From NCBI RefSeq assembly GCF_000182925.2, contig NC_026504.1, forward strand, positions 5,642,001-5,706,000: a stretch of DNA of 64,000 nucleotides, given 5' to 3'. The notes beneath the pieces are model-generated. The model had not been told where the DNA came from, searched no databases, and saw nothing but the letters and a program-made list of their open reading frames with translations. Origin of the DNA: Neurospora crassa OR74A (taxonomy: Eukaryota > Ascomycota > Sordariomycetes > Sordariales > Sordariaceae). The translations under genes were made by a program, and so were the position numbers. Below are positions 46,449-56,574 of the stretch, piece after piece (the stretch's first letter is position 1; the number at the start of each line of letters is the position of its first letter).

Positions 46449-48533
46449 ATGCGCTTCCCACCACCAGGGACCACTGTCCGTCCCCCCATCATACGCATCA
46501 CCAACGGCACCTTCTACCGGCACCAACCTTCCTCCCACGGCCACGGTCATGGTCACCCCAACCCACCACTCTTCTCTAACCTCACCCTCGATATCCCCTC
46601 CCACCCTTCGTCTCCGCACAACTGGGCCATCCTCGGTCCCTCCCAATCCGGCAAGACCAGCTTCCTGCAACTCCTCCGCGGCCAATACCTCTGCTTCCCA
46701 CCCACCGCTCGCTCCTTTCCCTATCTCTCTACCGAAGACGTCCCCACCCGGCTGAGAGGAAACCCAGCCAAAGCGATTCAGTATGTCGGGTTCGACGCCA
46801 CTTCCACGTCCGGGGGTCTTGGGGCAGCGGCATCCAGTTACATCTCTGCGCGGTACGAAAGTCACAGGGAACAGACGGACTTTTCAGTGAAGGATTGGTT
46901 GTTGGGCAACACGGAACTTAACCCGACTTCGATGCCGGGGGATTACAAAGTGGACGAAAAGTTGTTTGAACGGGTGGTTGTTGATTTGCGGCTGGACACC
47001 CTTCTCGACCTCCCCGTCTCGTTTCTTTCCAACGGACAGGGCCGTAGGGCCAGGATCGCGCGAGCACTCTTCAAAGACCCGGAGGTCTTGTTGCTGGATG
47101 AACCCTTCATGGGACTCGACCCAGCTACGGTCGCGGGCTTGAGTCCCTTGCTGCAAAGTCTAGCGGAGAAGAAGAGCCCACGGCTGGTGCTGGCCGCGAG
47201 ACCACAGGATCCCTTGCCGGAGTGGATCACGCACCTGGTGTATCTGCGGACGGACAGCCAGGTGGGCGCGATGGGCGAGCGGGGGACCGTACTGGATGGT
47301 TTGAGGGCCTACGTGCGCGGAGTATGGAAGGGTGGACTTTCTGAAGACGAAACAATGCCTGTTCATGCTCTCATCGACATCGGCCGCACCTTGACGAAAG
47401 AGGGTATCAAAGGGGAGGGCCTAGCCGAGGCACTTACCCGCTCCCCGACCAACCAAGCACCCATCATCGACTCCGCGCCTGGTCCCGAGAAGACCGCACC
47501 AGAAGAAGCAGAAAAAGAACCTCTAGTCGAAATGTCCGGCGTCACCGTCCGCTACGGCTCCAAGACCGTCCTTGGCAACTGGCCTTCGGGCCTCCACTGG
47601 ACCGTCCGCCGCGGCTCCCGCTGGGGTGTCTTCGGTCCCAACGGTAGCGGCAAAACCACCATCGTCTCGCTACTCTGCTCCGACCATCCACAGACTTACT
47701 CCCTCCCCATCAAACTCTTTGGACGATCCCGCTTGCCTGAACCCGGATCCGGTCAACGCCCCTTAACCTTCTGGGACATCCAATCGCGCGTCGGCCACTC
47801 CAGTCCCGAAATCCACCAGTACATGCCTCGCCGGCTAACCGTCCGCTCCGTTCTCGAGTCCGCATGGGCCGACACGTTCAGCTCTGTCCCCAAACTCACC
47901 CCTGAAGCAACGGGAAAAGTAGACGCTACTCTATCCTGGTTCGCACACGAACTGAACCCGTCCTTTGCCAAACGTTCGCACCACACTCCCGTCGAACTCG
48001 CAGAGACCGATGCCGACGACGAAGCAAGTCTGAAGTGGGCAAAAGATTACCAATTCGGCGAATTACCTTTTTCTTCTCAGCGCTTACTCCTCTTTTTGCG
48101 CGCTATCGTCAAAAACCCCGATATTGTCGTTCTCGACGAGGCGTTTAGCGGGATGGACGATGCCGTCCGCGACAAATGCATGTTGTTTCTCATGCACGGA
48201 GAGAACAAGACTTTTGCTTCTTCTTCTTCTTCTTCTTCTTCTAGTACTTCTGCTCCTACGACCAAGACCAAGAATGGTCTATCGGTAGCTCCTGTGGAAG
48301 TAGTAGATAGCGAGCAAGCCAAGGCTGGTAAAGTCAAGGTGCACGGGTTGACGGACGAGCAGGCCTTGATTTGCATTAGCCACATTAAGGAGGAAGTGCC
48401 TGATTGCGTAAGGGAGTGGGTGTGTTTGCCGGAGGCGAGCAGTGGGCAGGAGGCGAGGTTTGGGAGGTTGGATGGCCCGTTGAGGTTGAGTGGTAGAAGG
48501 TGGGGGGAGGTTTGGGGGGTTAATGGGAATTAA
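46449..48533 (+). CDS. Soluble tandem ABC ATPase (ModF / YDR061W-like)
   Basis: A single exon of 694 aa. I start at the ATG at 46449 (CAAAATGCG); the frame extends 18 codons further but lacks an ATG there. Two ABC cassettes and no transmembrane segment are visible. Cassette 1 has Walker A GPSQSGKTS (about 61-69), a signature LSNGQ, and Walker B LLLDEPFMGLD. Cassette 2 has Walker A GPNGSGKTT (about 398-406), a degenerate signature PFSSQR, and Walker B VVLDEAFSGMD followed by SH at the H-loop. This matches the fungal YDR061W family, related to bacterial ModF/PhrA, whose role is not established. A (TTC)n tract near 48217-48241 encodes a poly-Ser loop between Walker B and the H-loop of cassette 2. 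It runs divergently from ump1. Confidence 0.82.
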   Translation: MRFPPPGTTVRPPIIRITNGTFYRHQPSSHGHGHGHPNPPLFSNLTLDIPSHPSSPHNWAILGPSQSGKTSFLQLLRGQYLCFPPTARSFPYLSTEDVPTRLRGNPAKAIQYVGFDATSTSGGLGAAASSYISARYESHREQTDFSVKDWLLGNTELNPTSMPGDYKVDEKLFERVVVDLRLDTLLDLPVSFLSNGQGRRARIARALFKDPEVLLLDEPFMGLDPATVAGLSPLLQSLAEKKSPRLVLAARPQDPLPEWITHLVYLRTDSQVGAMGERGTVLDGLRAYVRGVWKGGLSEDETMPVHALIDIGRTLTKEGIKGEGLAEALTRSPTNQAPIIDSAPGPEKTAPEEAEKEPLVEMSGVTVRYGSKTVLGNWPSGLHWTVRRGSRWGVFGPNGSGKTTIVSLLCSDHPQTYSLPIKLFGRSRLPEPGSGQRPLTFWDIQSRVGHSSPEIHQYMPRRLTVRSVLESAWADTFSSVPKLTPEATGKVDATLSWFAHELNPSFAKRSHHTPVELAETDADDEASLKWAKDYQFGELPFSSQRLLLFLRAIVKNPDIVVLDEAFSGMDDAVRDKCMLFLMHGENKTFASSSSSSSSSTSAPTTKTKNGLSVAPVEVVDSEQAKAGKVKVHGLTDEQALICISHIKEEVPDCVREWVCLPEASSGQEARFGRLDGPLRLSGRRWGEVWGVNGN

Positions 48534-49089
48534 AATCAAGTTATGTGGAAGTTTGAGGGCAAACTAAATGTATGATGGAGATAGAGAAAATTAAGTAGGG
48601 ATGTATAGACTTCACTGTTTGGAGGGATGATTGTGCAAAGAGTCATGACAGTTTCTCAAGTATAAAACAGTTCATTAGGTATCAGGCTATTTTGAGGTAT
48701 CATCGGATCACTTCTGTCAGGTAAGCCTGTGACCACCACCAGGGGAGATATTGCTCTTATTGAACGGAGACAGTAAGTGGCAAGATATTAATTATCTGAA
48801 ATCTATGTAGTTTTAGAACTTGCTTTTGGTAACAACGACTGCCTCTCAACCAATTCCCACGTCTAGAAAACCGAACCGCAATGAATAATCAAAAAAAGGA
48901 TCATGACTTCATGAAGAGGTAAGATGAAGTGAGGTGAGATGAAGGTTTGTATGTAGGTAACAGCCCCCGATAAATAATAACAACCGCCGAAAGTTACTCG
49001 TCCGCTCGCTCGCTTTCCCGCTTAGCTCCAAACGTCCTTGCTTTTCTTATTGTGCCGAAAACAGCAAAAGAGATCAGTAGTAGTCGGCT
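48534..49089. other. Convergent region, ABC ATPase to NDE1
   Basis: AT-richer 3' flanks of two convergent genes. Nothing else is visible. Confidence 0.65.
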
Positions 49090-51173
49090 TTAGTAGCTCA
49101 TCAAATCTGCATGCACTTCGTTAGCAACATTTTCACACTGTTTCGTATCGCCTTGGATCAAGACTTACCGCGTCCAAACAACGCTCTCTTGCCCCAGTCC
49201 ATGGCCATGAGAACCCTCGTCCGCAAACTCACGCTCTGCGTAAAGTAAATGCTCCTCCATGCATACACGGCCCACAGCCCTCCGGAAAAGTTCCAGCCGT
49301 CACCCCAATCAAACACGGCGCTGTTGCCAATATACGCCAAACTGCCCAAATGCCGGTACTCAAACGCCTTGTACACAGCCGCATCCAGATCGCCCTCGTG
49401 AATCTCATTCGCCGACAGCCCCGGCGCCGCGCGCGCAAGCTTGTTGAACTTGTGCGCTAGGTACTGTCCTTGCTGGTGGGCGCGCTGCGCGGTGGCAGGG
49501 AGGGAGGTGAGCTTGCTGTCGATCTGCTTCAGCAGCTCGCGCAGCTCGCCAAAGTCGAGGGTGCCGTTCTGGTCCTTGTCGTATTCTTCAAACAGCTTGT
49601 CGAGTCGCTTCAAGTGGGCCGTGGCTTGCGGGAAGCGCTTCTTGATCTGCTGCGCGACATCACGCCAGTCGGAGAAGTGCAGCTCGAGGCTTTCCGGGTC
49701 CTTGCCGTGCTTCCAGGCGAGGTTGCGGAGGAAGGTGATGATGTGGTCGGCGACGTTGTTCTGGATTGTGGAGCAGTCGCCAATGGCGTACACGTCGCCC
49801 AAGGGTGTGCCGTTGAGACGCAGGTGCGTGTCGGTCTCGAGGGCGTGTCGGTTCGTTTGGGCGGGACCGAGTTGGCGCGAGATGCGCTTGCAGAACTCGG
49901 CTTGCGAGACGCCTGTTGACCAGAGGCAGAAACCCATGGGCAGCTCCTTGGTCACGGTGGTCTTGCCGTCGGGGCCCCGCTGTGTGAAGAGGATGGACTC
50001 GGGGCGGACTTCGGCTACGCGGGAGTTGACGAGCACGTCGACTTGGTCGCGCGAGAAGCGGTCTTCGGCGTACTTGGAGACAGCTTCATCGTACGTGTTG
50101 AGGATGTGGTCGCGGGACTGGATGAGGTGGACGGAGATCTCGTTGCGCAGGAGACGCGGGAAGTGGAGGGTCAGGTCCTCGTTGAGAAGGTCAAAGAGCT
50201 CGGCGGCGAACTCGACACCGGTGGGCCCGCCGCCGCAGACGACAAAGGACAACAGACGCTTGCGCTCCTCGTCCGAGGTGGTGGGCAGGCAGGAGAGCTC
50301 GAGGTTTTGGATGATCTTGTTGCGGATCTGGCGGGCGTCGTTGATGTCTTTGAGGAAGTGGCAGTTCTCCAGACCCTTGACGCCGTGAGGGTTGGTGGTG
50401 GAGCCGACGGCAATGACGAGCTTGTCGTAGGGAACGTAGAAGCGCACTTCGTTGCCACGGGGGTCCTTTTGAGATACCTCGACCAGGCGGGAGGAGAAGT
50501 CGACATCTTCGGCGGCGGCCCGGATATAGTGGCCCTTGACTCGGTCGATGATGTTGCGGATGGGCTCTACCAAGGACTTGAGCTCGAGGGTTCCGACGGT
50601 GGCCGAGGGCAGCATGGGCGTGAAGAGGAAGTAGTTGGCCGGGGAGACAACGGTGACATGGTAGTCATCCGGGTTGAGCTCCTTGAGCAGAGCCACACTG
50701 CCCCAGCCACCACCCAAGATGACCAGCCTGGGTTTCTCCTTGTGTTTCTTTTTCTCTTCGCTGTCGTCGTCGTCGAGGAAGATCTCGAGGATGGGTAGGT
50801 TCTTGGGACCGCCGCGACGAGGGTTTAGGGCGAGCTTGGGGACAGTGATGTCGCCCTGATTTGTCGCGTGGGAGCTGTAGGTCGAGGCATCGTAGAGGAA
50901 GAAGGCGACGAAGCTGAGGCCGACAAATGCGATGGAGCTGCCAAACCAGGCAGCGGTGCGGTAGCCAAAGTTGAGGAGTCGCGACTGGGTTCGCGGGAGT
51001 GGTCTGCCCGACAATTGTCGTTGGCTGATGAGGGAGAGCTTCTCAGGGCGGCGTAATTGTAGACTCTTTGGTAGGGTGAACAAGTGTCGCGTTGCTGTCG
51101 TCGAGGTTAAAGTCAAAGTTCGAGGAGCTGTAGCAAGGCCAGAAGCCCGCGCAACTCGATATGTGCGCAGCAT
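49090..51173 (-). CDS. nde-1: External calcium-dependent NAD(P)H dehydrogenase, mitochondrial (NDE1)
   Basis: Exons are 51173-49169 and 49106-49090, giving 673 aa. The 62-bp intron (GTAAGT, branch GCTAAC, acceptor CATGCAG) leads to a 17-nt last exon and the end LFGRDLMSY. Without it the frame would end GRGKS. The N-terminus is a basic, Ser/Thr-rich presequence, then a hydrophobic anchor at about 75-95. Dinucleotide folds are RLVILGGGWGS (about 147) and VVCGGGPTGVEFAAE (about 310). An EF-hand at about 530-545, with loop DKDQNGTLDFGE, has all six liganding positions in order. The enzyme faces the intermembrane space and passes electrons from cytosolic NAD(P)H to ubiquinone without proton pumping. 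The length equals the N. crassa NDE1 I recall as a Ca-dependent NADPH dehydrogenase. Confidence 0.93.
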
Positions 51174-52381
51174 TGTTTGTTCACAATATGTATGGGCGTT
51201 GGCTGCGGTGTGTTGCTGTGGTTGTCTGCTGTTGTTTACTTTTTGCTGCTGCTGCTGCTGCTGTGCTGCTTTGGTATGACGTCAATACCTACCTAGAGGT
51301 AGCCAAGGCAGTGTTGATAAGGTCCGGGCGCTTGGTGTTAGGTAGGTGGTGTTGCGGTGTCAGTGCAGTGTTTAATGTTAGTGCAGCCAGTAAAGGAAGA
51401 AGACTCGGCGTCGAGGAGAGAAGAAGGAAGTCGAGGAATTAAACAGCTTGTTCACATGGAAGTCAGCCCGTTTGTATGTCTTTTCTTCGGGGAATTTCTT
51501 TCACGACCTGACGTCGGGTCTTGTCTTATCTTCGTCGCATTCCGCTTGATTGTCCGTTCCGAGTAGGGTAGGTACATAGTGATGATCTGACTGGGGGCCC
51601 AACTAACAGCGGGACGCCCCTGTCGTGCCCTGTTATGCCCCTGTCACTCCCCGTCACTGCCCTGAAAGTGCACCCTGCATTGAGCTTAGTCCAAGACTGG
51701 TGTGCTTGTTAGCTCAAGACCTCGAGTCAACTTCCTTGGGCGATTTATATCAAACTGTCCATAATTAAAGTGTGATCCTACCTTCAGTATGCTTTTGCCG
51801 AGATTCAGGGTACTATACATATTGAACTTTATTAATAGCCCACTGGATCGTACCCAGGGCAGCTATCTCGTTTCGTCCTCCTGGGGCTCGGACAGATCCG
51901 GGATAGCTCTCGTATAGTATCTCAGCTGAAGAGTACCGAGCTAACAGACTAACCAGCATAGCCTTGTCTCCCGAAACCGGCGGTCCCGAACCTGCTTCGA
52001 GTTCGTCCAATGTCAAACGGGTTAGGGTTGAGATCAGAATATTCCAGATATCAGGGGCTCACTATCAGAGTTGACCACCACAACCAACATCTTCACTGTC
52101 TTGCCATCTCCGAAAGTTTCCGAAGCAATCATAGAAGGAGGCTCATCGTAGTGTAAAGCATGAGGATGATCTCGCTGTCATATCCACTACCACTACCAAG
52201 ATCATCAACCTTGACAGAACAGCCTACTAGACTCCATTCATTCCATATACGCCAGATCCATGCTACAACAACAACAACAACACCTAGTATGTGACAAAAG
52301 AACTATGCAAACAACTTCCATCATCAATGACCATCACCATCTCTTCTTCTTCTTCTTCTTCTTCTTCTTCTTCTTCTTCTT
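51174..52381. other. Intergenic region between NDE1 and URK1
   Basis: The first 200 bp is the NDE1 leader, with a (TGC)n run. The rest shows no gene. A telomere-like GGGTTAGGGTT lies at 52019-52029, (CAA)n at about 52264-52281, and the URK1 end is marked by (CTT)13. A 67-codon minus frame at 51813-52016 is unsupported. Confidence 0.55.
52343..52381 (-). repeat. (AAG)13 directly after the URK1 stop
   Basis: Thirteen uninterrupted AAG triplets on the coding strand, beginning at the base after the TAA stop. They are in the same frame as the gene. Confidence 0.95.
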
Positions 52382-54183
52382 TTAACACCTGAAATACCTC
52401 TTTTCCACCCACCGCTCCTCCACATCCTGAATCACATTCCCCACCACCACCGTCACCTCCGGAAACACCGTCGTCAGCCTATGCAGCCCCAACCTGCCCG
52501 CGCTATACGTCGCCAGCACAATCCGGTCCATCTTGACGCCGTGATCCACCAGGACCTGCACCGCCATCAGCGCCGATCCGCCACTGCTCATCTGCGCATC
52601 CAGCAGCAACACCGCCTCGTGCTGGTCAATGTCCTTGGGCAGCGCCAGGTAATGCAGTTCCGGTTCGCCCGTGCGCATGTTACTCTGGATCAGCACCCGG
52701 CCCGTCTTGCAGTCGGGCAACACCCGTTTCAGTCCGGCCTCCAGAGCGGCGCCGCCGCGCAGCACGACCACGGCCGAGACTTGGCCTCGCGGTCGCAGAC
52801 CGGCGTATTCGCGGTTGAGCGGGGTCGTGATGGTGGTGGATGCAAAGGGGATGTTGTCCATGGCCTTTTCGATCAGTAAGGTCGTGAAGCGGTTGAAGTA
52901 AAAGATAAAGTCCTCCTTGGACGTGTCGATGTCGTGGATGAGCGTGTTCATGCCGCGCAGCTGCGGGGTCTGGTCGAGCTGGACGACCTTGTTGGATAAG
53001 GGCTGGTGGCGCGCTTGCGATTCCAACCGGGTCAGGGCGGCGCGGTGGCGTTTGGACTTTTCGAGCAGTTTTTGTTGGATGAATTGGGTTACCATGGCTA
53101 CAAGTGTGGCGGGTGTTAGTATGACTGACGCAAATAGGGGTTTGAAGATGGCCTAGACTTACTCATAGCCACGTGGTTCTCGACACCGCGGGGGACGATA
53201 ATGTCGGCCACCTTTCTTTGGGGGTCGACAAACTGGGGCATGTGTTAGTGATGTTCTTCATGCTCGTCAAAAGGGGGATTCAAAGGCTCACCTTTTCAAA
53301 GTTGGGCTTGACATAGTTGAACCATTGCTTGATGATGCCATCAACGTCGCGACCACGATCCTTCACATCACGCAAAACTGTGGGACTCTGTCAGAACATG
53401 AACGATCGGCCACCAAGTGTCGACGGGAAACCCACTTCTTCGGGAAAGGCAAGTGTCGGCATCAGCCTCACAGAAGATCTGTAGTGAAATAGTTAGCATC
53501 TCTTGACTACACCTGGCCAAGTTGCAAGGAGACGTACCTTCATATCCAGCAGTTCAAGAACTCGAGGATCGTAGAGAGCAAAGATACCCTCAAGAATGAG
53601 GACGTGTGGCGAGTAAATGGCGGTAGTCCGGTCGAGACGAGCATGTTTCTCAAACGAGTAAACCGGAATCTCTGCACGCTTGCTACATTGACAGATACAA
53701 TGAGCCCACTTTCACTTTTACTTTCTCCTCACTCAACATTGAGAGTGAAAAACTTACCCAGCCTTGAGGTCCTGCAACCGATCTACCAGGACATCAAAAT
53801 CCAGTGCCTAGACATTTTCACACTGTTTTAGGATATATCTTCAAGACTACAGCTCATGAAAGACTTACCTCGGGCGAATCAAAATCATACTCATTCATAA
53901 ACGCCTTCCTGCTCGACTCGGCATCCAAACTCTTGTAGAACGAGTCGATGGACAAAATCACCACCCACGGCAGGTTCAGCTTCTTCACAATCGCCTGCGA
54001 CAGCGTCGACTTGCCCGACCCCGAACTACCAGCGATGCCGATGATGCTGACATCGGCCCACGGAGGCGCGTAGTGCGCCCGCTTGGCAATGGTGCTGTCC
54101 GGGTTCTCGACCACGCGCACGTCGAGGCCCTTGATGCCGTCTGTGAGGCTGTCGACGAGGTCGCGGGGGGTGTCGCCGCGCAT
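52382..54183 (-). CDS. urk1: Uridine kinase with C-terminal UPRTase-like domain (URK1)
   Basis: Seven exons (54183-53869, 53807-53758, 53682-53538, 53478-53436, 53377-53292, 53232-53163, 53097-52382) give 474 aa; yeast Urk1 is 501. All six introns are 58-75 bp. The kinase domain has Walker A GIAGSSGSGKST (about 48-59), SIDSFYKSL, FDSPEALDFDVL and SRRILRDVKDRGRD. It phosphorylates uridine and cytidine with ATP or GTP in pyrimidine salvage. Residues from about 255 are UPRTase-like, with STTITTPLNREYAG and a PRPP-loop-like LLLDAQMSSGGSA. The GDAGDR-type uracil-binding end is not visible; instead it ends VEERWVEKRYFRC. So this half is probably regulatory, as proposed for other Urk1-type fusions. 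The start is the only ATG that opens the family-like sequence. Confidence 0.9.
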
Positions 54184-55364
54184 GGTTGGTGAATATGGTG
54201 ATTGGTTGGGTACCTGTAGAAGTAGGGATGCGGTAGGCACAGATAGATGAGTACCCGAGATTCGGCAACGGCAACGGGAGGACGGGAGGACGGGTATGTT
54301 GTGTTTCCCTCAGGGGCGTTGGGTTGGTTGGTTGGTTGGTTGGTTGGTTGATGCCGTATGTACAGGAATATCGCTGTTCCGGTGGGAGATGTAGGTAGGT
54401 TGTATAAATTGTAGAGTGTACAGATAAGGGTGGAATGTAGCGAGGTATACCTAGATAGGTAGGTTTTATATCTCCAAGGGGTTTGGTTGATGATGATGTG
54501 TTGTGTTATCGTCTAGTGTCACCCCATCAACATCATTGGTTGCCTTTCTCTTGGGAGTTCAGGGTCCTTTGAAAGGATAAGAGTTCCACTTGGCCGCTGG
54601 TTCGAGGAGATCCGACGGGACTGATTGATGCAAGGCGGAAAAGGAGGCGGTTTTCCTGGTGAGAAAATGCGGTCGGTCACTGCAGGTCTTGTCCAAAAGA
54701 AGCAAAAAAAGCAGGAGGACGACTGGAGGAGAAAGTGAAACCTTGAACTGGAGGGTTGATGATGATGGTGAAGGGGGTGTGTCTAGAACCTTTTTGAGAA
54801 CAGAACAAAAATGCAGTGCACGATCCACGAGTCGAGTCGAGTCCGGACGAAACACGCGACCACTTTTGGCGGCTGCTTTCAGTTCGTTCACACTCCAAAA
54901 ACCCTCACACGACACACACCACCCACCCACGGGCATCCAAAAAAATGCAAATGTTTTTCTGACCCAACGTTCTGGACTGCTGCCATCCACCGTGACCCCT
55001 CCCAACCCACTGGCACTGGATCAAGGACCCCACGATATCAAAGAAGCTGGACATGCCGCCCGATGTCACCCCAAGACAAGGCTGTCCCCTCTTGTCCACC
55101 TGCTGCTTATCAACCAATCACCCTCGTGCCGCATGCAACCTTGCTGTGGCTTGACATTTGATCAGATGCGCCACACAGCAAGGCCTCGCTGCGACACGTG
55201 CAAGTGCGCACCACTTTGGGGTTAGGGTTAGGACATATTCTCACTCGACACGACAATACAAACATGTCTACGGCAAAAGAGAGAGGAGCAGAACGGACTG
55301 GCAACAATCACATTGTAGATAACCAAAAGATGTACACGGCGTAAGAAGAAAAAGATGAAAAAAA
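54184..55364. other. Region between URK1 and the 5S rRNA gene
   Basis: The URK1 promoter, with (GGTT)n at 54322-54350 and GTAG runs near 54390 and 54455, then sequence without visible genes. A telomere-like GGGGTTAGGGTTAGG lies at 55218-55232. Confidence 0.6.
54322..54350. repeat. (GGTT)n microsatellite
   Basis: About seven GGTT copies, 140 bp upstream of the URK1 start. Confidence 0.9.
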
Positions 55365-55366
55365 AA
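55358..55366 (-). terminator. RNA polymerase III terminator of the 5S gene
   Basis: Nine T residues on the minus strand, directly after the 5S sequence ...TTGTATG. This is the standard Pol III stop. Confidence 0.85.
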
Positions 55367-55484
55367 CATACAACACCAGGGATTCGCTGGTCGTCACCGA
55401 CCCAACTACTAGTCTGGCCCTCATTGGCTTATCTATGGGAGAGCGGACGGGATCCCGAGTTTTCCAGTGGGTATGGTCGTATGT
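55365..55484 (-). rRNA. 5S ribosomal RNA gene (dispersed, Neurospora type)
   Basis: The minus strand reads ACATACGACCATA at the 5' end and TTGTATGTT at the 3' end, about 120 nt, the usual 5S length. Conserved Neurospora segments are present: GGAAAAC, TCCCGTCCGCTC, AGTAGTTGGGT and CCAGCGAATCCC. The ends pair as helix I, and GGTCG-GTGA-CGACC forms a perfect hairpin with a GNRA loop. CCCACTGG and its partner replace the GGGTGTGG/CCACAC arm of the common alpha type, so this looks like one of the divergent isotypes. A TATA box sits at -29 to -26 and a T9 terminator follows. In Neurospora 5S genes are scattered rather than in the rDNA array, which fits this single copy between protein genes. Confidence 0.95.
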
Positions 55485-55509
55485 GATCATCTGTATCCAA
55501 TTCACTGCC

Positions 55510-55513
55510 TATA
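55510..55513 (-). promoter_or_regulatory. TATA element of the 5S rRNA gene
   Basis: TATA on the minus strand at -29 to -26 relative to the 5S start (55484). This is exactly where published Neurospora 5S genes carry a TATA box required for transcription. Confidence 0.85.
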
Positions 55514-55668
55514 AGCTAGCATCAGACCATTAGCTGTCCCACGACTTGCATCAACCTATTCCAAAAGCTTCAACCAGCAACGCAACTCCATGGCCATCAC
55601 TCAGTGAATCCAACTCGATCTGATACAGAATGTCCTCACTACGCAGTCCCACGACGGATAGACCGAGT

Positions 55669-56574
55669 CTACCACGGACTAACCCCATACACACCAACGA
55701 CCTTTCCAGCATCAACATCCCTCTCACCCTTTACGACCGCTGCCACTCGGTTTCCCCCTTCGGCCGGTTCCGCCGCCCCTCTATTCCTCAGCGACGCAGC
55801 ATCACCCGTAAAGTTAGTGGCGCACAGTCCGGGATCCGCACCAATGACGAGGACCCCTTCCGGCTTGAGTCTTGCAGAGTACTACACCAAGGGGAAAGTT
55901 AACCACCCGTGACTGAGACTTTGAGTACCTAAAAAAGGAGGAAACTGACCATAGTCATAAGCATATTCAACGCCGCCTTACTAGTCCGATACTCTGTTCC
56001 GTGCGGGCTGTAGTACGGAGACGCCGGGTCCGCCGCGTGAGTGATGGATCCCATGCTTGAACTCACAAACACCAAGCGCGGCGGCCTGTGTTCCGCCTTG
56101 CGCAGCAGGTTGAGAAACGCCTCAGTCACAGCCAGAGCGCCGACCACGTTGGTCTCGAGGACGCGCCGGAGCGCCAGGGCCGTGGGCGGGCTGGCTGTCG
56201 AGATGATGCCTGCGTTGTTCACCAGTACGTCGAGCCTGCCGAAGTCGGCTGCCACATGCTCGACTGCGGCTGCGATGGACACTTCGTCCGTCACGTCCAG
56301 AGAGACCGACGAGGCGGTGCCCTTTGTTGCCTTTACGCTGTCCCCGGCTCCAGCTTGTAGCAGGGTTTGAGCTGCCGCCTCACCTTTGCTGATGTCGCGG
56401 CTGCCGAGAATGACGTGGTAGTCGGCTGAGGAGTGAACTAGACTTTTGGCTGTCTCGTAGCCGATTCCTTGGTTTGCGCCTGCCCTGGATGTTTTAGTCT
56501 CGTTGTTCACTCGAGGAAGCCAAATGGTTTCTCGTACCGGTGATCAAGACAACTGTCTTTTCGGGATGAAACAT
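55669..56574 (-). CDS. Short-chain dehydrogenase/reductase
   Basis: Exons are 56574-56538, 56479-55950 and 55881-55669, giving 259 aa. The introns are 58 bp (GTACGA, acceptor GGCAG) and 68 bp (GTCAGT, branch TTAAC, acceptor GTGTAG). The first junction gives LITGANQGIGYE, the TGxxxGxG cofactor loop. Further marks are LDVTD, NNAG (about 100), VSSS and the catalytic YRTSK. The third exon supplies KPEGVLVIGADPGLCATNF, the usual end of the fold (PG motif). The protein should reduce or oxidise a small carbonyl/alcohol substrate with NADP(H); resemblance is to carbonyl-reductase-like fungal SDRs. Substrate and pathway cannot be told from sequence. The 5S rRNA gene lies 185 bp downstream on the same strand. 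Confidence 0.85.

Noticed and set aside
50043-50798. 251-codon plus-strand frame opposite nde-1
   Set aside because: It is antisense to dinucleotide-binding domain coding sequence and has no domain of its own.
51813-52016. 67-codon minus-strand frame
   Set aside because: The composition is protein-like but it is short, isolated and lacks splice or promoter support.
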